From Neurospora intermedia (lineage: Eukaryota; Ascomycota; Sordariomycetes; Sordariales; Sordariaceae): a DNA stretch of 64,000 nucleotides. Shown piece by piece: positions 55,794-64,000 of this stretch (position 1 is the stretch's first letter; the number at the start of each line of letters is the position of its first letter). The translations under genes and the position numbers were made by a program. The notes beneath the pieces are model-generated. The model saw nothing but the letters and a program-made list of their open reading frames with translations. It was not told the DNA's origin and searched no databases. The DNA lies in contig BTPP01000001.1 of assembly GCA_037102815.1 (NCBI GenBank), positions 273,001 through 337,000 on the forward strand, given 5' to 3'.

Positions 55794-56804
55794 ATGTTCC
55801 GCCAAAACCCAAACCTAATCCAACCCCCCCTCACCCCGCTCTCAACCTCCCGCCCTCCTCTCTTCCTCATCCACGACGGTGGCGGCACCATCTTCTCCTA
55901 CTACTGCCTCTCCGACCTGCACCGCCCCGTCTACGGCATCTTCAACCCACACTACTCTACCAAATCCACATTCGAGGGCGGCATCCCCGAGATGGCCAAG
56001 CTTTATCTAGATTTCATCATCGAGACTTTATTTGGAGACGATCAATGTGACGGAAAAGTCAGTTCTCCTCCTCCTCCAAAAAGGGATGATGCAGGAAAAG
56101 CAGAGCTTAGTACTACCTCTAGAGAGCGGGACTTGATTCTAGGCGGGTGGTCACTTGGCGGCATGGTTTCCTTGGAAGTAGCCAGGCAGGTTTTGGATTT
56201 CAACGCTGCAGAGGTTGCTCAAACGGTCAAAGCAGGAAAGAGGAAGGAACAAGCAAGGAAGTTGAATGTCCTGGGAATCGTCATGATCGACAGCATGAAC
56301 CCGCACCAGACCTCCTTCCCGCACAACGTCAAGATTGCCAACCCGAATGCTACCAAGATGCAGTGGGGCCCGCATACCAAGCCGGAAACCAAGGAGGCGG
56401 TGCTCAGGTGCTTCCATGAGGCGAGACGCATGTTGGCGTTTTGGGAACTGCCGACTTGGCCATCAGTGGATGCTGCTGCTGGTGCTGCTGATGAGGATGT
56501 TACTGGCACTATTAGGACTAGTCCAATGGGACCACCGCCTGTGGTGTTGTTGAAAGCCAAGGAAAACGTCCCGCTGCAAGAACCGCAGGAGGATGAAGAA
56601 GAGGTGTCGAGGACGGATGTGCATAGGGGTGATGGGCAGTTGGGATGGGGGAAGTATCATGAGGGAATGGTGAGGAAGGTTATTGAAGTGGAGGGACATC
56701 ATTTCAATTTGTTTACGGAGGAGAGGAGAGCGGAGCAGGTGACGAGGGGGGTGAAGGAAGGGTGTGAGATTTTGGAGAGGTTGTGGAAACAAGGGAAGGC
56801 GTGA
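55794..56804 (+). CDS. Thioesterase-domain (alpha/beta-hydrolase) protein
   Basis: Single exon, 336 residues. It begins with a short leader, then RPPLFLIHDGGGTIFSYY (the oxyanion HDGGG variant of the type I thioesterase HGGG/HPGGG motif). LGGWSLGGMVSLEVARQ holds the nucleophile Ser at residue 120. VVLLKAKENVP is a strand near the acid residue, and VIEVEGHHFNLF near residue 302 holds the catalytic His. This is the thioesterase fold found at the end of polyketide and non-ribosomal peptide synthetases and as free enzymes. No synthetase lies in the window, so a free-standing hydrolase or editing enzyme is more likely. Two low-complexity inserts (SSPPPPKRDDAGK; QEPQEDEEEVSR) are fungus-specific. 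The substrate cannot be inferred. The ATG is the first of the frame and follows TCGACC. Confidence 0.85.
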   Translation: MFRQNPNLIQPPLTPLSTSRPPLFLIHDGGGTIFSYYCLSDLHRPVYGIFNPHYSTKSTFEGGIPEMAKLYLDFIIETLFGDDQCDGKVSSPPPPKRDDAGKAELSTTSRERDLILGGWSLGGMVSLEVARQVLDFNAAEVAQTVKAGKRKEQARKLNVLGIVMIDSMNPHQTSFPHNVKIANPNATKMQWGPHTKPETKEAVLRCFHEARRMLAFWELPTWPSVDAAAGAADEDVTGTIRTSPMGPPPVVLLKAKENVPLQEPQEDEEEVSRTDVHRGDGQLGWGKYHEGMVRKVIEVEGHHFNLFTEERRAEQVTRGVKEGCEILERLWKQGKA

Positions 56805-57255
56805 AGGGCAGGATGGTGATTACACGAGTCAGTTGACGCTGGTACGAGGGACAGGATTTTGGGGGATCATGGAGTGGGGACAGCGGTCATGGAGGAGAGC
56901 AGCTTTGGAAGGAGGAGAGCGCGAGAGGAAGCGGACATGGAGAGACCATACGGGCACGAGGAAATGGCCGAAGGGGGATTTGAGAGGTACCAGAGAGAAG
57001 ACGTGAGACTGTTCAAAGGGCTGATTTGAATGGAGCATAATGCGAAGGTACGCGAGGCAAAGACAATCGGTCGACTTGATGGAAAATAAGAGGCGAACTG
57101 AAGAAATCTCAAGGCCCGCAACGTGATCGCGGAAGATGGAACGTCATTCAGGAGAAGGGAATCCAATCCGTCGGATCTCTAGAGGTACCTACCCAAATGT
57201 AATGGTACGTACATGGCAACTGCGAGGTCGAGTTGAAGGCGGCTAGAGGTACCTA
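56805..57255. other. 3' flank of the thioesterase gene
   Basis: No gene is supported. TAGAGGTACCTACC copies at about 57180 and 57244 precede the MITE-like element. Confidence 0.45.
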
Positions 57256-57518
57256 CCGTACAAACTCGGGAAATTGGCAACCGTCAATCTCCCCTTTGAA
57301 CGCTGGTGCAGGACATGTAGGTACTTATACAGGACAGGCCCGATTCTGTACATGAAAATGTACGCAAGTTACCGTGGTGGGCAATGTACTCGAGTGTTCA
57401 CTGACTGCCCTGGATAGACACATCTGCTGGCATTTGCTGGCTTACGGGGTGCCGCATTATGCCCTGCCCGGCGCTCAAAGAGGAGATTGACGGTTGCCAG
57501 TTTCGCGAGTTTCTACGG
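57256..57518. mobile_element. MITE-like element with about 57-bp inverted arms and TA flanks
   Basis: The left arm 57256..57312 and right arm 57462..57518 are imperfect inverted repeats. The identical core GGAGATTGACGGTTGCCA is present in both orientations apart from one or two transitions, and the outer tips CCGTA[CG]AAACTCG pair. Each side is flanked by TA (57254-57255 and 57519-57520). A 150-base spacer has no reading frame. Size, arms and TA flank suit a Tc1/mariner-type non-autonomous element; a related single arm lies at 39731. No transposase for it is in the window. Confidence 0.6.
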
Positions 57519-59110
57519 TAATTTGGCAGGCACATACAAATACCTGCGATGTGAGTATCCTGCAAGCGGGAAGTGATCCATTGCAACTGCCAACCTTACC
57601 TTTACCTCTGTGCCTCTATCCACCAGACCTCCCGTTGGGTGCAGTCAATCCTTCCTTCCGCTCTTACACAGCACGACATGGGCACAGGGGCACCGACTGT
57701 GACTGTGAGTTGGTGGGCCACGAGAGGGTTGACTGGAATTTACCGCATAATGTGATGTTCCCTCCATCTTCCTCTTCTGCCTTCAATCATCTTTTTCCGC
57801 ACGAATATGATATGTATCTCTAGGGACACTTGATCACCTCGCGCCAAACACTTCAACCACAACCGACGCACTCTCTCTCCTTGTGCCGTTATGGCCTCGG
57901 GATCTTGAAGGAATCCGACTCCTGCATTGCAGATGTGCCTCAAGCGACAAGAGTCCGGCCATGCACGCCCTTCCACCAGCCTCTACATACCTATCGACAA
58001 GTCTGGGTGTTGCATGGCGGCGCCAGCGAACATCATTACGAACAGTCCTACCACAAATTGGCTACATCATCGACACAGCACGACCAAGTTCACAATGATA
58101 TGGCGCAATTGGAGCCCATTGAGGGCAGTCACTCCATTGTGCGCTTCCACCACCCATGATTTCGAATGCAGGACAACGTTCTGCTGTCGCGGAAAGGGCG
58201 TGTATGTTTTTTGAACGAAGCAGTTCCCGTGATCCCGATACATCAGGTTATCGTATGTGCTGAAGGGTCAACAGCAACGTTGACGATCCCGGGAAGTTCC
58301 CGGAACGATGCACTTTGCCTATGTGCTCTACATTGGTACGCTACATTTCCGCCCAGTCCCGTCCCATCATCCTGTTTGTGGGTGGCTGTGCGATGGTCCG
58401 GATAGCTCCTGTGGCATGCTAACTTCCAAGCAGACTGGAAGTCATGTTCGCTAGACCAAGTCAAAAGGCATTGTGCACTGGCATGCTATTCAGCGCTGCG
58501 TGAGAGCCCTTGACAACTGTCAGATGCAGATGGCAACAGCCTCAACCCTGCATAGGTATCTGGAATTCTGTATTCGCGACAAACACTGATAAGAGTCGGG
58601 CAGTCTTGTGCAAAAATCAGAACAACCTAAGCCATGACAAGTGAGGCTCAATCACCTCCCAGCCCTCTGGTTCACCCTGCCTTGTTACCTTAATGTAACC
58701 TGGCTCGTGAGCATCGCCAACCCAGTCAAAGGACCTCGACCTTCCCTTCTGCTCGAGTCTTCCTTCATGGAGTGCGCTCTACCTCTCCTAGCACGGATGG
58801 TATCACATCGTACCTCCTTGCCGTTGGTGTGATCATATTGCGCCAGCTCAAGGCGGCAGCGATCCACCTATTATAGAGGTAACTTACCTCCTTCAAGTCC
58901 AATAGGAGGATTCTGTCGCTTAGGACTTATTATAAGACACTCACATTACCGGCAAGTTTGGTCGCACTACCTAAGGCTGCGGTTCACTTATGCTAATTGT
59001 GTCTCTAGAGCCTACCGCACCGGGCTTCTCACTCGGGGAGGGTGCCTATACCTGTGGTATAGCTTAACCCCGCTCAAGTAGTTCCGTAGATCCTTGTGGT
59101 CTAAGATAAC
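57519..59110. other. Spacer upstream of the last island-type gene
   Basis: Open frames near 57830-58210 overlap in three frames and none has a convincing structure. A leader-like block at 57590-57660 resembles promoter blocks in the island. TAGAGGTA-type motifs occur at about 58790 and 58873. Nothing firm can be called. Confidence 0.35.
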
Positions 59111-60491
59111 ATGGACGAAGCAGATTTTCCAGCACCAGCCAAGGGTGCTGGCAAGCCTGGCAATCTCCAAGGCGTCGTGGGGTTTCTGATATCCCAAAGC
59201 ATGAACGATCCGGGGCTGCATAGCTCAGCACCTCAGCTGCGGGCCCCGGTTTTGGGAGGCAGCATTGACACAGCACCCCCTCAAGCACCAATCGAGATCG
59301 CGCCAATGGATCACATCTGGGACAAGCCTGGCGACGTTAGAGGCGTCATTATGTACTTGCCACCAAAATATAGGATTCGAGGCAGTCTTCATGACCAGAT
59401 TAAGGATATGGGCGATGATGTTTTCGGTCATCCGGTTGTTATTCAAGCCATCCGGGGGACAGTGGACACGGCACCTGTCGATATATTTCCGGTTGGTCTC
59501 TTCCGTTTCTTCTTGGTCTCAATTCACTGGTACTCCCGCGTGATTCAGTCCTTGCAACCTGGGACTCCAGTTGGGCAGCCCATACTGACAGTATGCTGCC
59601 GTTCAGATCACCAGTCACGGCAAAGAGGGCCCTTATAAACCTGGAAGACCCGGCGTTCCCAAGTACAAGGATTGCTTGCCCATCCCGCTTGATCCAGAAC
59701 TTCGCCGTCAAGATACAGATCTCTCTCTGGATCTAGCAGGTGACAGGGAGACGCTTCTAACACCATCAGGTGTGCGAATTGAGAAAATGTATACTGTTCC
59801 TTACCAGTCGCTGAGGTACTGGCACGACGCGAAAAGCATTTCGACGAGTCCTAGGCTCACAAGACAATCGTATGGCAAGATGGTGAGGGTTGCTGATAAG
59901 CGGGCCAGGAAATTGAAGGTGATGAGAAGCCCCAATTGGCGAGCTAATCCAACTGCGTCGCCACCTGAGATGGATTCCACTTCGGACTTCATCGAGAATC
60001 AAGTCATGTCTGAGCCGGCTGAGAGGAACAAAATGTCGGGCAATTGGTGGGCAAGAGGCTCGTTTGCGTTGCGCCCCCGGATGGGCTCTGATGTGGAAAC
60101 CAACGGCTCGAGTCCTCTCACTACCGCGAGTACTCCTACCACGTTGAGCACTCCTACCACCCCGGATACTCTCACCACCGTGAGCACTGCCAGCACGCCG
60201 ATAACTCCTATGAGCTTGCCTGACTCTTGTGCGGTAACACCTCCTACAATCCCTTCTTCTCCTTTGCCTTCACTAGACATGGATGTATTTCCCAATGCTG
60301 CTAGATCATCCCAGCGCCTAGTATTTACAAGAGCGGCGCTTGTACGATGTCGCGTGGAAGCCATACCTGATACTTCAAGCAAACGGGGACTGAGGAAGAG
60401 TTGGGTCAGAAACGATATTGAGGCATGCCAGGAGGAGGACGCGGCATCAAAGACAGCTTCAATGCCCTCGTGGAACATATGTCAGTCATAG
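59111..60491 (+). CDS. Island family protein, outlying member
   Basis: Two exons: join(59111..59491, 59607..60491), 421 residues. The 115-nt intron has a less common GTTGGT donor, a CTGAC branch and a TTCAG acceptor. It is phase 0 and directly precedes ITSHGKEGPYKP, the family position. The N-terminal half has GVIMYLPPKYR and HPVVIQAIRG; after the intron CLPIPLDPELR replaces YLPIDPSP. The C-terminal half is hydrophilic, with a Thr/Ser/Pro repeat (TTASTPTTLSTPTT) and no membrane helix, like the nuclear-type and cysteine-rich members. It lies about 21 kb from the nearest other member, beyond core genes and the transposon. Function unknown. Confidence 0.75.
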
Positions 60492-60588
60492 AGTAAGGTT
60501 CAAATACGACTTTATTGCTATCGGCTTGTGTTTGGACAATTGACGACAACGCAAAGAGTTCTTATTACTCACTTTGACACTGACTGCT

Positions 60589-62072
60589 TCATAAATCACG
60601 AAGCGCTATACCCCCCAGCCCATCATCAAAAACCACAATATGCGCCTGTCTCTGCCTCGGCATCACAACTACCTCTTCCTTCACCATTCCATTCTCATCA
60701 AAAGTTGTGAAATCAACGCAGGGGACATAGAAATGAGCGATTGATCCGAACCCATGGACCATGAGCGTTTCAAACCATCCTTCACATTTGCCACCTTTCC
60801 CTTTGACAACCTTCTTTTTCCCACCGGCATCGTCATCTTCATGTTCCTCTTCCTCCTCTGGAATGCCACTGGCGAACATGACAACCTTCTTCCCTTTCTT
60901 TTTCTTGCCTCTGAATCGCATTCCTTGGAGTAGGCCAACGGCTTCGTCTTGGTTTGCATGGGGGCCCTCACTGTGGTGGTCGTCGTCTGAGAGGCTGATG
61001 TATCGCCAACCAGTGGAGCCGGCGAAGGCGAAAGAGGTGGAAGTGCCCGTAGCGATGGCGGTGCCGAGGAAATCATCGTTCGTCACTTGGGGCATCTCCG
61101 AGCTGTCGTCATCGTCCGGTAGTCCAATGCCACTGTCGGCAGAGCGGTCCCTCTGCCAGAACCTCTTCCCATTCCCATTTCCCTTTCCTCCTCCTCCCTT
61201 TGTATCCCTTCCGATATCATTCCCTGCGGCAGAATCACCGTCCCCAAACCGTCCACCGGTACCACCACGACCCTCCCCCTCCTCCAGGTTCTCCGCGGCG
61301 CTCCCATCCACGCCATCGCCGGCCCCCGTCCCAAAGAAACCCCTAAGTCCTCGCCCCAGCAAGCCTCTTCCGATAAACTTTAGCAATGGTCTCCGGATTC
61401 GGCCCCGTAAACGCCCCAGCCGCAATGACATCTCGCTTTCCGATCCGGATGAACTGCACGGGTGTGCCGCTTCCTTCGGCTCCTGGAATCGCTTCCCGTA
61501 CGGCTGAGACAATGTTCTCGTATTCTTCGTCGGACAAGCTGCTGCCGCCGACGAGCAATGCGGTGGGAATATGTCGCTCCGAGGGCGGGCGGTTGGTGTT
61601 TGAACCTAGACCAGAGGAGGGTACGATGGAGGTGTCGCCTGAGAAGAGGGCGGGCAGCTCGTGGAGGGCGGTGGAGAGGGAGAGAGAGGTATGAACTACT
61701 TGGGGGGTGTCAGAGTCTGTTGTTGGCGGGGGGGAAGATGAGAAGCTGAAGAAGAAAATAAAAGATATGGAAATGACCAGTGATTAGGTAGGTGGGGAGA
61801 GAAGAGAAGGGTGGGAAGCGGGGAAACATGAACTCGGGGAGATCGGAATATGAAGGGGGTATGATGTCAAAAGGGAAAATTGGCGGACATCAGCACCAGC
61901 ACCAGCTTGAGTCGGTGAATCCCCCAACCGACAATCGTGCAGATATGAGACGGGACTACAAACCTTCAACATCAGGTAACAGTTTCTCACTGACAGCCTC
62001 AGCCATCTTGGGATCGCGGCCATAGGTGGCGACATAAATCGGCTTCTGCTGCTGCTGCTGGTTGTCGGTCAT
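60589..62072 (-). CDS. Unrecognised protein with possible alternative splicing
   Basis: Three-exon model complement(join(60589..61342, 61413..61698, 61964..62072)), 382 residues. The first intron (GTTTGT...CTCTGAC...CAAG) and second (GTTTAC...CTTAG, 70 nt) are phase compatible, but both have weak GTTT donors. If the second intron is kept, translation ends at 61343 with a 154-residue protein whose last part, GPNPETIAKVYRKRL, also looks conserved. The N-terminal part (PIYVATYGRDPKMAEAVSEK, ALLVGGSSLSDEEYENIVSA, PVQFIRIGKRDVIAAGAF) alternates strands and helices like a small Rossmann-type domain. The C-terminal part is Gly/Asp/Lys rich, then HGFGSIAHFYVPCVDFTTFD and RQRQAHIVVFDDG. A poly-Gln run (QQQQQ) lies near the start. 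No family is recognised. The gene is convergent with the 59111 gene. Confidence 0.55.
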
Positions 62073-63821
62073 GGTGGGCAAGATATATACCTCTCGAGGT
62101 ACCTTTTCCTTCCTGGTATATGGTACTATCGCTGCTGCTGCTTCCGGGATGTGTGGTGTCACAACAGGACGCCAAAACTATACCCTGCCTGCCGTGGGCT
62201 TGGAAACGAACTGAGATTTCGACGGGAGTGGGAGAACTAAACTTGGTTCCCGTCAGTATGGAATCTATTACACGGCTCTCTCCGTTAAGATCGTGAATGA
62301 CCACTGGGTGACTGGCAGTGGAGATTGATTGGGTATGGCGAAGGAATGAAGAGTTGTGTGAATGGGCAACTTGGTGGTACACATATAGAGACCAAAGGCA
62401 GTGGTGTTGGGAAAGTGTTATGTGTAAGACGGAAAACGACATGGAGGGACAAAGGGCACAAGAGGACAAGGGGACGCGTGAGAGTGTAAGACACACATAC
62501 ATGGGGTTGGCTTGTTTTCGGAACAAGAAGAATATGCTGTGTGATGTTCTGGGAATCTGTTGTGTATCCTTTTGCGACGGGTTGGCGACGGTGTTTGCGA
62601 CAGAAGGAATTTCGATGAGACCGACTGACAAGCTTACAAAAAGACTGGTTGGACCAGGATAAAGGCGGAAGATGGACAAGGATTGATAGTGGTAGGTTCA
62701 CGGCACAGTAAGGTTTTGAGTCTTTTCGAGAACGGCGAGGGAATTGGGTTTATTTATGCCATGATGGCTTCATTCCTTTCTTTTCTTTCCTTTCTACAGA
62801 AAATTGCTAACTTGAAATTTTCACGTCTGTCCCCTGCAACATACAGGTTATCTGTGCTTGATTGAGAGCATGATAGGTGGTCAAGCGAACGCAACTTCGT
62901 TTGACTCTTCGCCACAAAAGCATATGATAGCGCCGGACTTGCCAGACACGATACCTTGTGGCATGACCTGGCTGCGGCAGATGCTGGACAACATGAAACT
63001 GCCTTGACCAAGCCTCGACCAGCTCAGTTGCCTAGGTGAAACCTGGAGTCGTTCGAAGGGAAGCAGATATATGACGAGGAATAGCATGATGTTTCCAGCA
63101 TCTCGGAAATTCCGTGCTAATTTCTAGGTACAAACCAAGGGTATTCGTAGGTGGTCAGGTTCCCTGGAGATCAGGCATGGTTGGTACGCAGGGTAAGGTA
63201 ATCATGTTTCCACATTCATGACCGCCAGATATTGTGAAGATAAGATGTATGCAAGGTGGTAATTTCGAGTGTCTTCTCCCTCCTTCGCTGTCAAAAAGAC
63301 AGGTGACAGAGGAAGAAGCATCATAGAAATTGTTCAATTGTTACAGCTCTTCGAATTCGGGTAGGTTAGCAACACCTTTCCTTCACCATTTGTTTCTATC
63401 TGCGGGCATGAAATGCACAAAGTTGGGCAGTATGCCCGCACTCAGATGGGCGTCGGCCCGGCCCAGCCCAGGTGATGTGACTCTCTAGTATCTAACCTCG
63501 CAGGAAAGAACACTTGGACATCATCAGATGACCGGCCAGCTGATAGCCCTCCCCAATGTCAACACTTGATGAGCCTTTGCTTGGAAGGTATTGAAACCAC
63601 CAAAACAAAGAAAAAAAAAATCTACCTAAGCTGACAGTGACAAAAACATACCTAGGAAGGTAGGTAGGTACCTCTGTGGAGAAAAAGAAATGAAGAAATA
63701 AATAAAAAAATAAAAAAAAATAAAAAAAGAAAACCGAGGGCGGATACATCAAGAGGTAACCCATGCCATCCGTTTTAGGGTAGAGATAGGTAAAGAAACA
63801 TTGCGGGTCTGGTAGGGATAC
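62073..63821. other. Intergenic region
   Basis: No gene is supported. The left 250 bases are the promoter of the gene starting at 62072. An A-rich microsatellite (AAATAAATAAAAAAAT type) lies at about 63688-63730, and a TAGGTAGGTACCTCT motif at about 63660-63675. Confidence 0.45.
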
Positions 63822-64000
63822 CTACCATTGGAACGCCGGCCTCCAGTCGGTCTCGGGATTGATGTCAAGCTGGACAGTACGAACTCCGGCGGGTGGCAGT
63901 TTAGATTGCGGCTCAGTTGAAGTCTGTGCAGGGTGGTAGTGGTGGCAATGACGCTTGGCTGGTGCAGGTGTGGCTGGCGAGTTGCTGGACGGACAGCTGA
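63822..64000 (-). CDS. 3' end of an unrecognised gene, cut by the window edge
   Basis: The minus strand is open from the window edge to a TAG stop at 63822..63824, giving the last 58 residues of a protein. The sequence is Pro/Ser/His rich (SNSPATPAPAKRHCHHYHP) and ends VRTVQLDINPETDWRPAFQW, which has clear protein character and few rare codons. No family can be named from so short a tail. It could equally be only the last exon. Confidence 0.6.
   Translation of the reverse strand, partial: SCPSSNSPATPAPAKRHCHHYHPAQTSTEPQSKLPPAGVRTVQLDINPETDWRPAFQW

Noticed and set aside
55794-60491. Secondary-metabolite gene cluster around the thioesterase
   Set aside because: No synthase, P450, transporter or regulator is present in the window; a single thioesterase-fold gene is not evidence of a cluster.

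Overview
The window looks like nuclear DNA of a filamentous ascomycete, most likely a sordariomycete of the Neurospora/Sordaria/Podospora type. Introns are short (about 50-120 nt) with GTAAGT/GTATGT donors, CTAAC or CTGAC branch points and CAG/TAG acceptors. Codons in housekeeping genes favour C at the third position, spacers are long, and 5' leaders are pyrimidine-rich. No rRNA, CRISPR or confident tRNA was found.

Layout. At 2-9.4 kb lie a small ABM-domain protein, class II fructose-bisphosphate aldolase and a small membrane protein. About 5 kb without a supportable gene follows, then a molybdenum-cofactor-sulfurase-like PLP enzyme at 14.5-16.2 kb. From 17.5 to about 42 kb is an accessory island of lineage-specific genes on both strands. 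Core genes return at 43-45 kb (Rrp15-like rRNA processing factor; Yah1-type mitochondrial ferredoxin). A 5.6-kb Mutator-like DNA transposon (46205..51812) sits just upstream of a UGO1-like mitochondrial fusion gene (51980..53690). A thioesterase-fold gene, a MITE-like element, one more island-type gene (59111..60491) and an unrecognised spliced gene follow. The right edge holds the 3' end of a further gene.

The most interesting content is a dispersed gene family with six members, starting at 17471, 26257, 28924, 36237(-), 38501(-) and 59111. Each has an N-terminal domain with G-[RLV]-I-[ML]-[WF]-x-[PG], then H-P-[VA]-[LIV]-[ILV], then a phase-0 intron, then T-[ST]-[FH], then a [YF]-L-P-[IL] or L-P-I segment. 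The order resembles the PemK/MazF SH3-like barrel. That is an inference from motif order, not a database result. Three members (17471, 26257, 36237-) carry proline/serine-rich linkers and C-terminal membrane helices, and one has basic nuclear-type signals. Three stand-alone genes between them (23997, 24965, 32029) encode only the membrane type of module. The island looks like a modular set of soluble N-domains and membrane tails, expanding by duplication beside perfect inverted repeats, short tandem duplications and a dispersed TAGAGGTA/GGTACC motif.

Exon boundaries were set by eye from splice signals, phase and comparison between paralogs inside the window. They are models, not proven transcripts.
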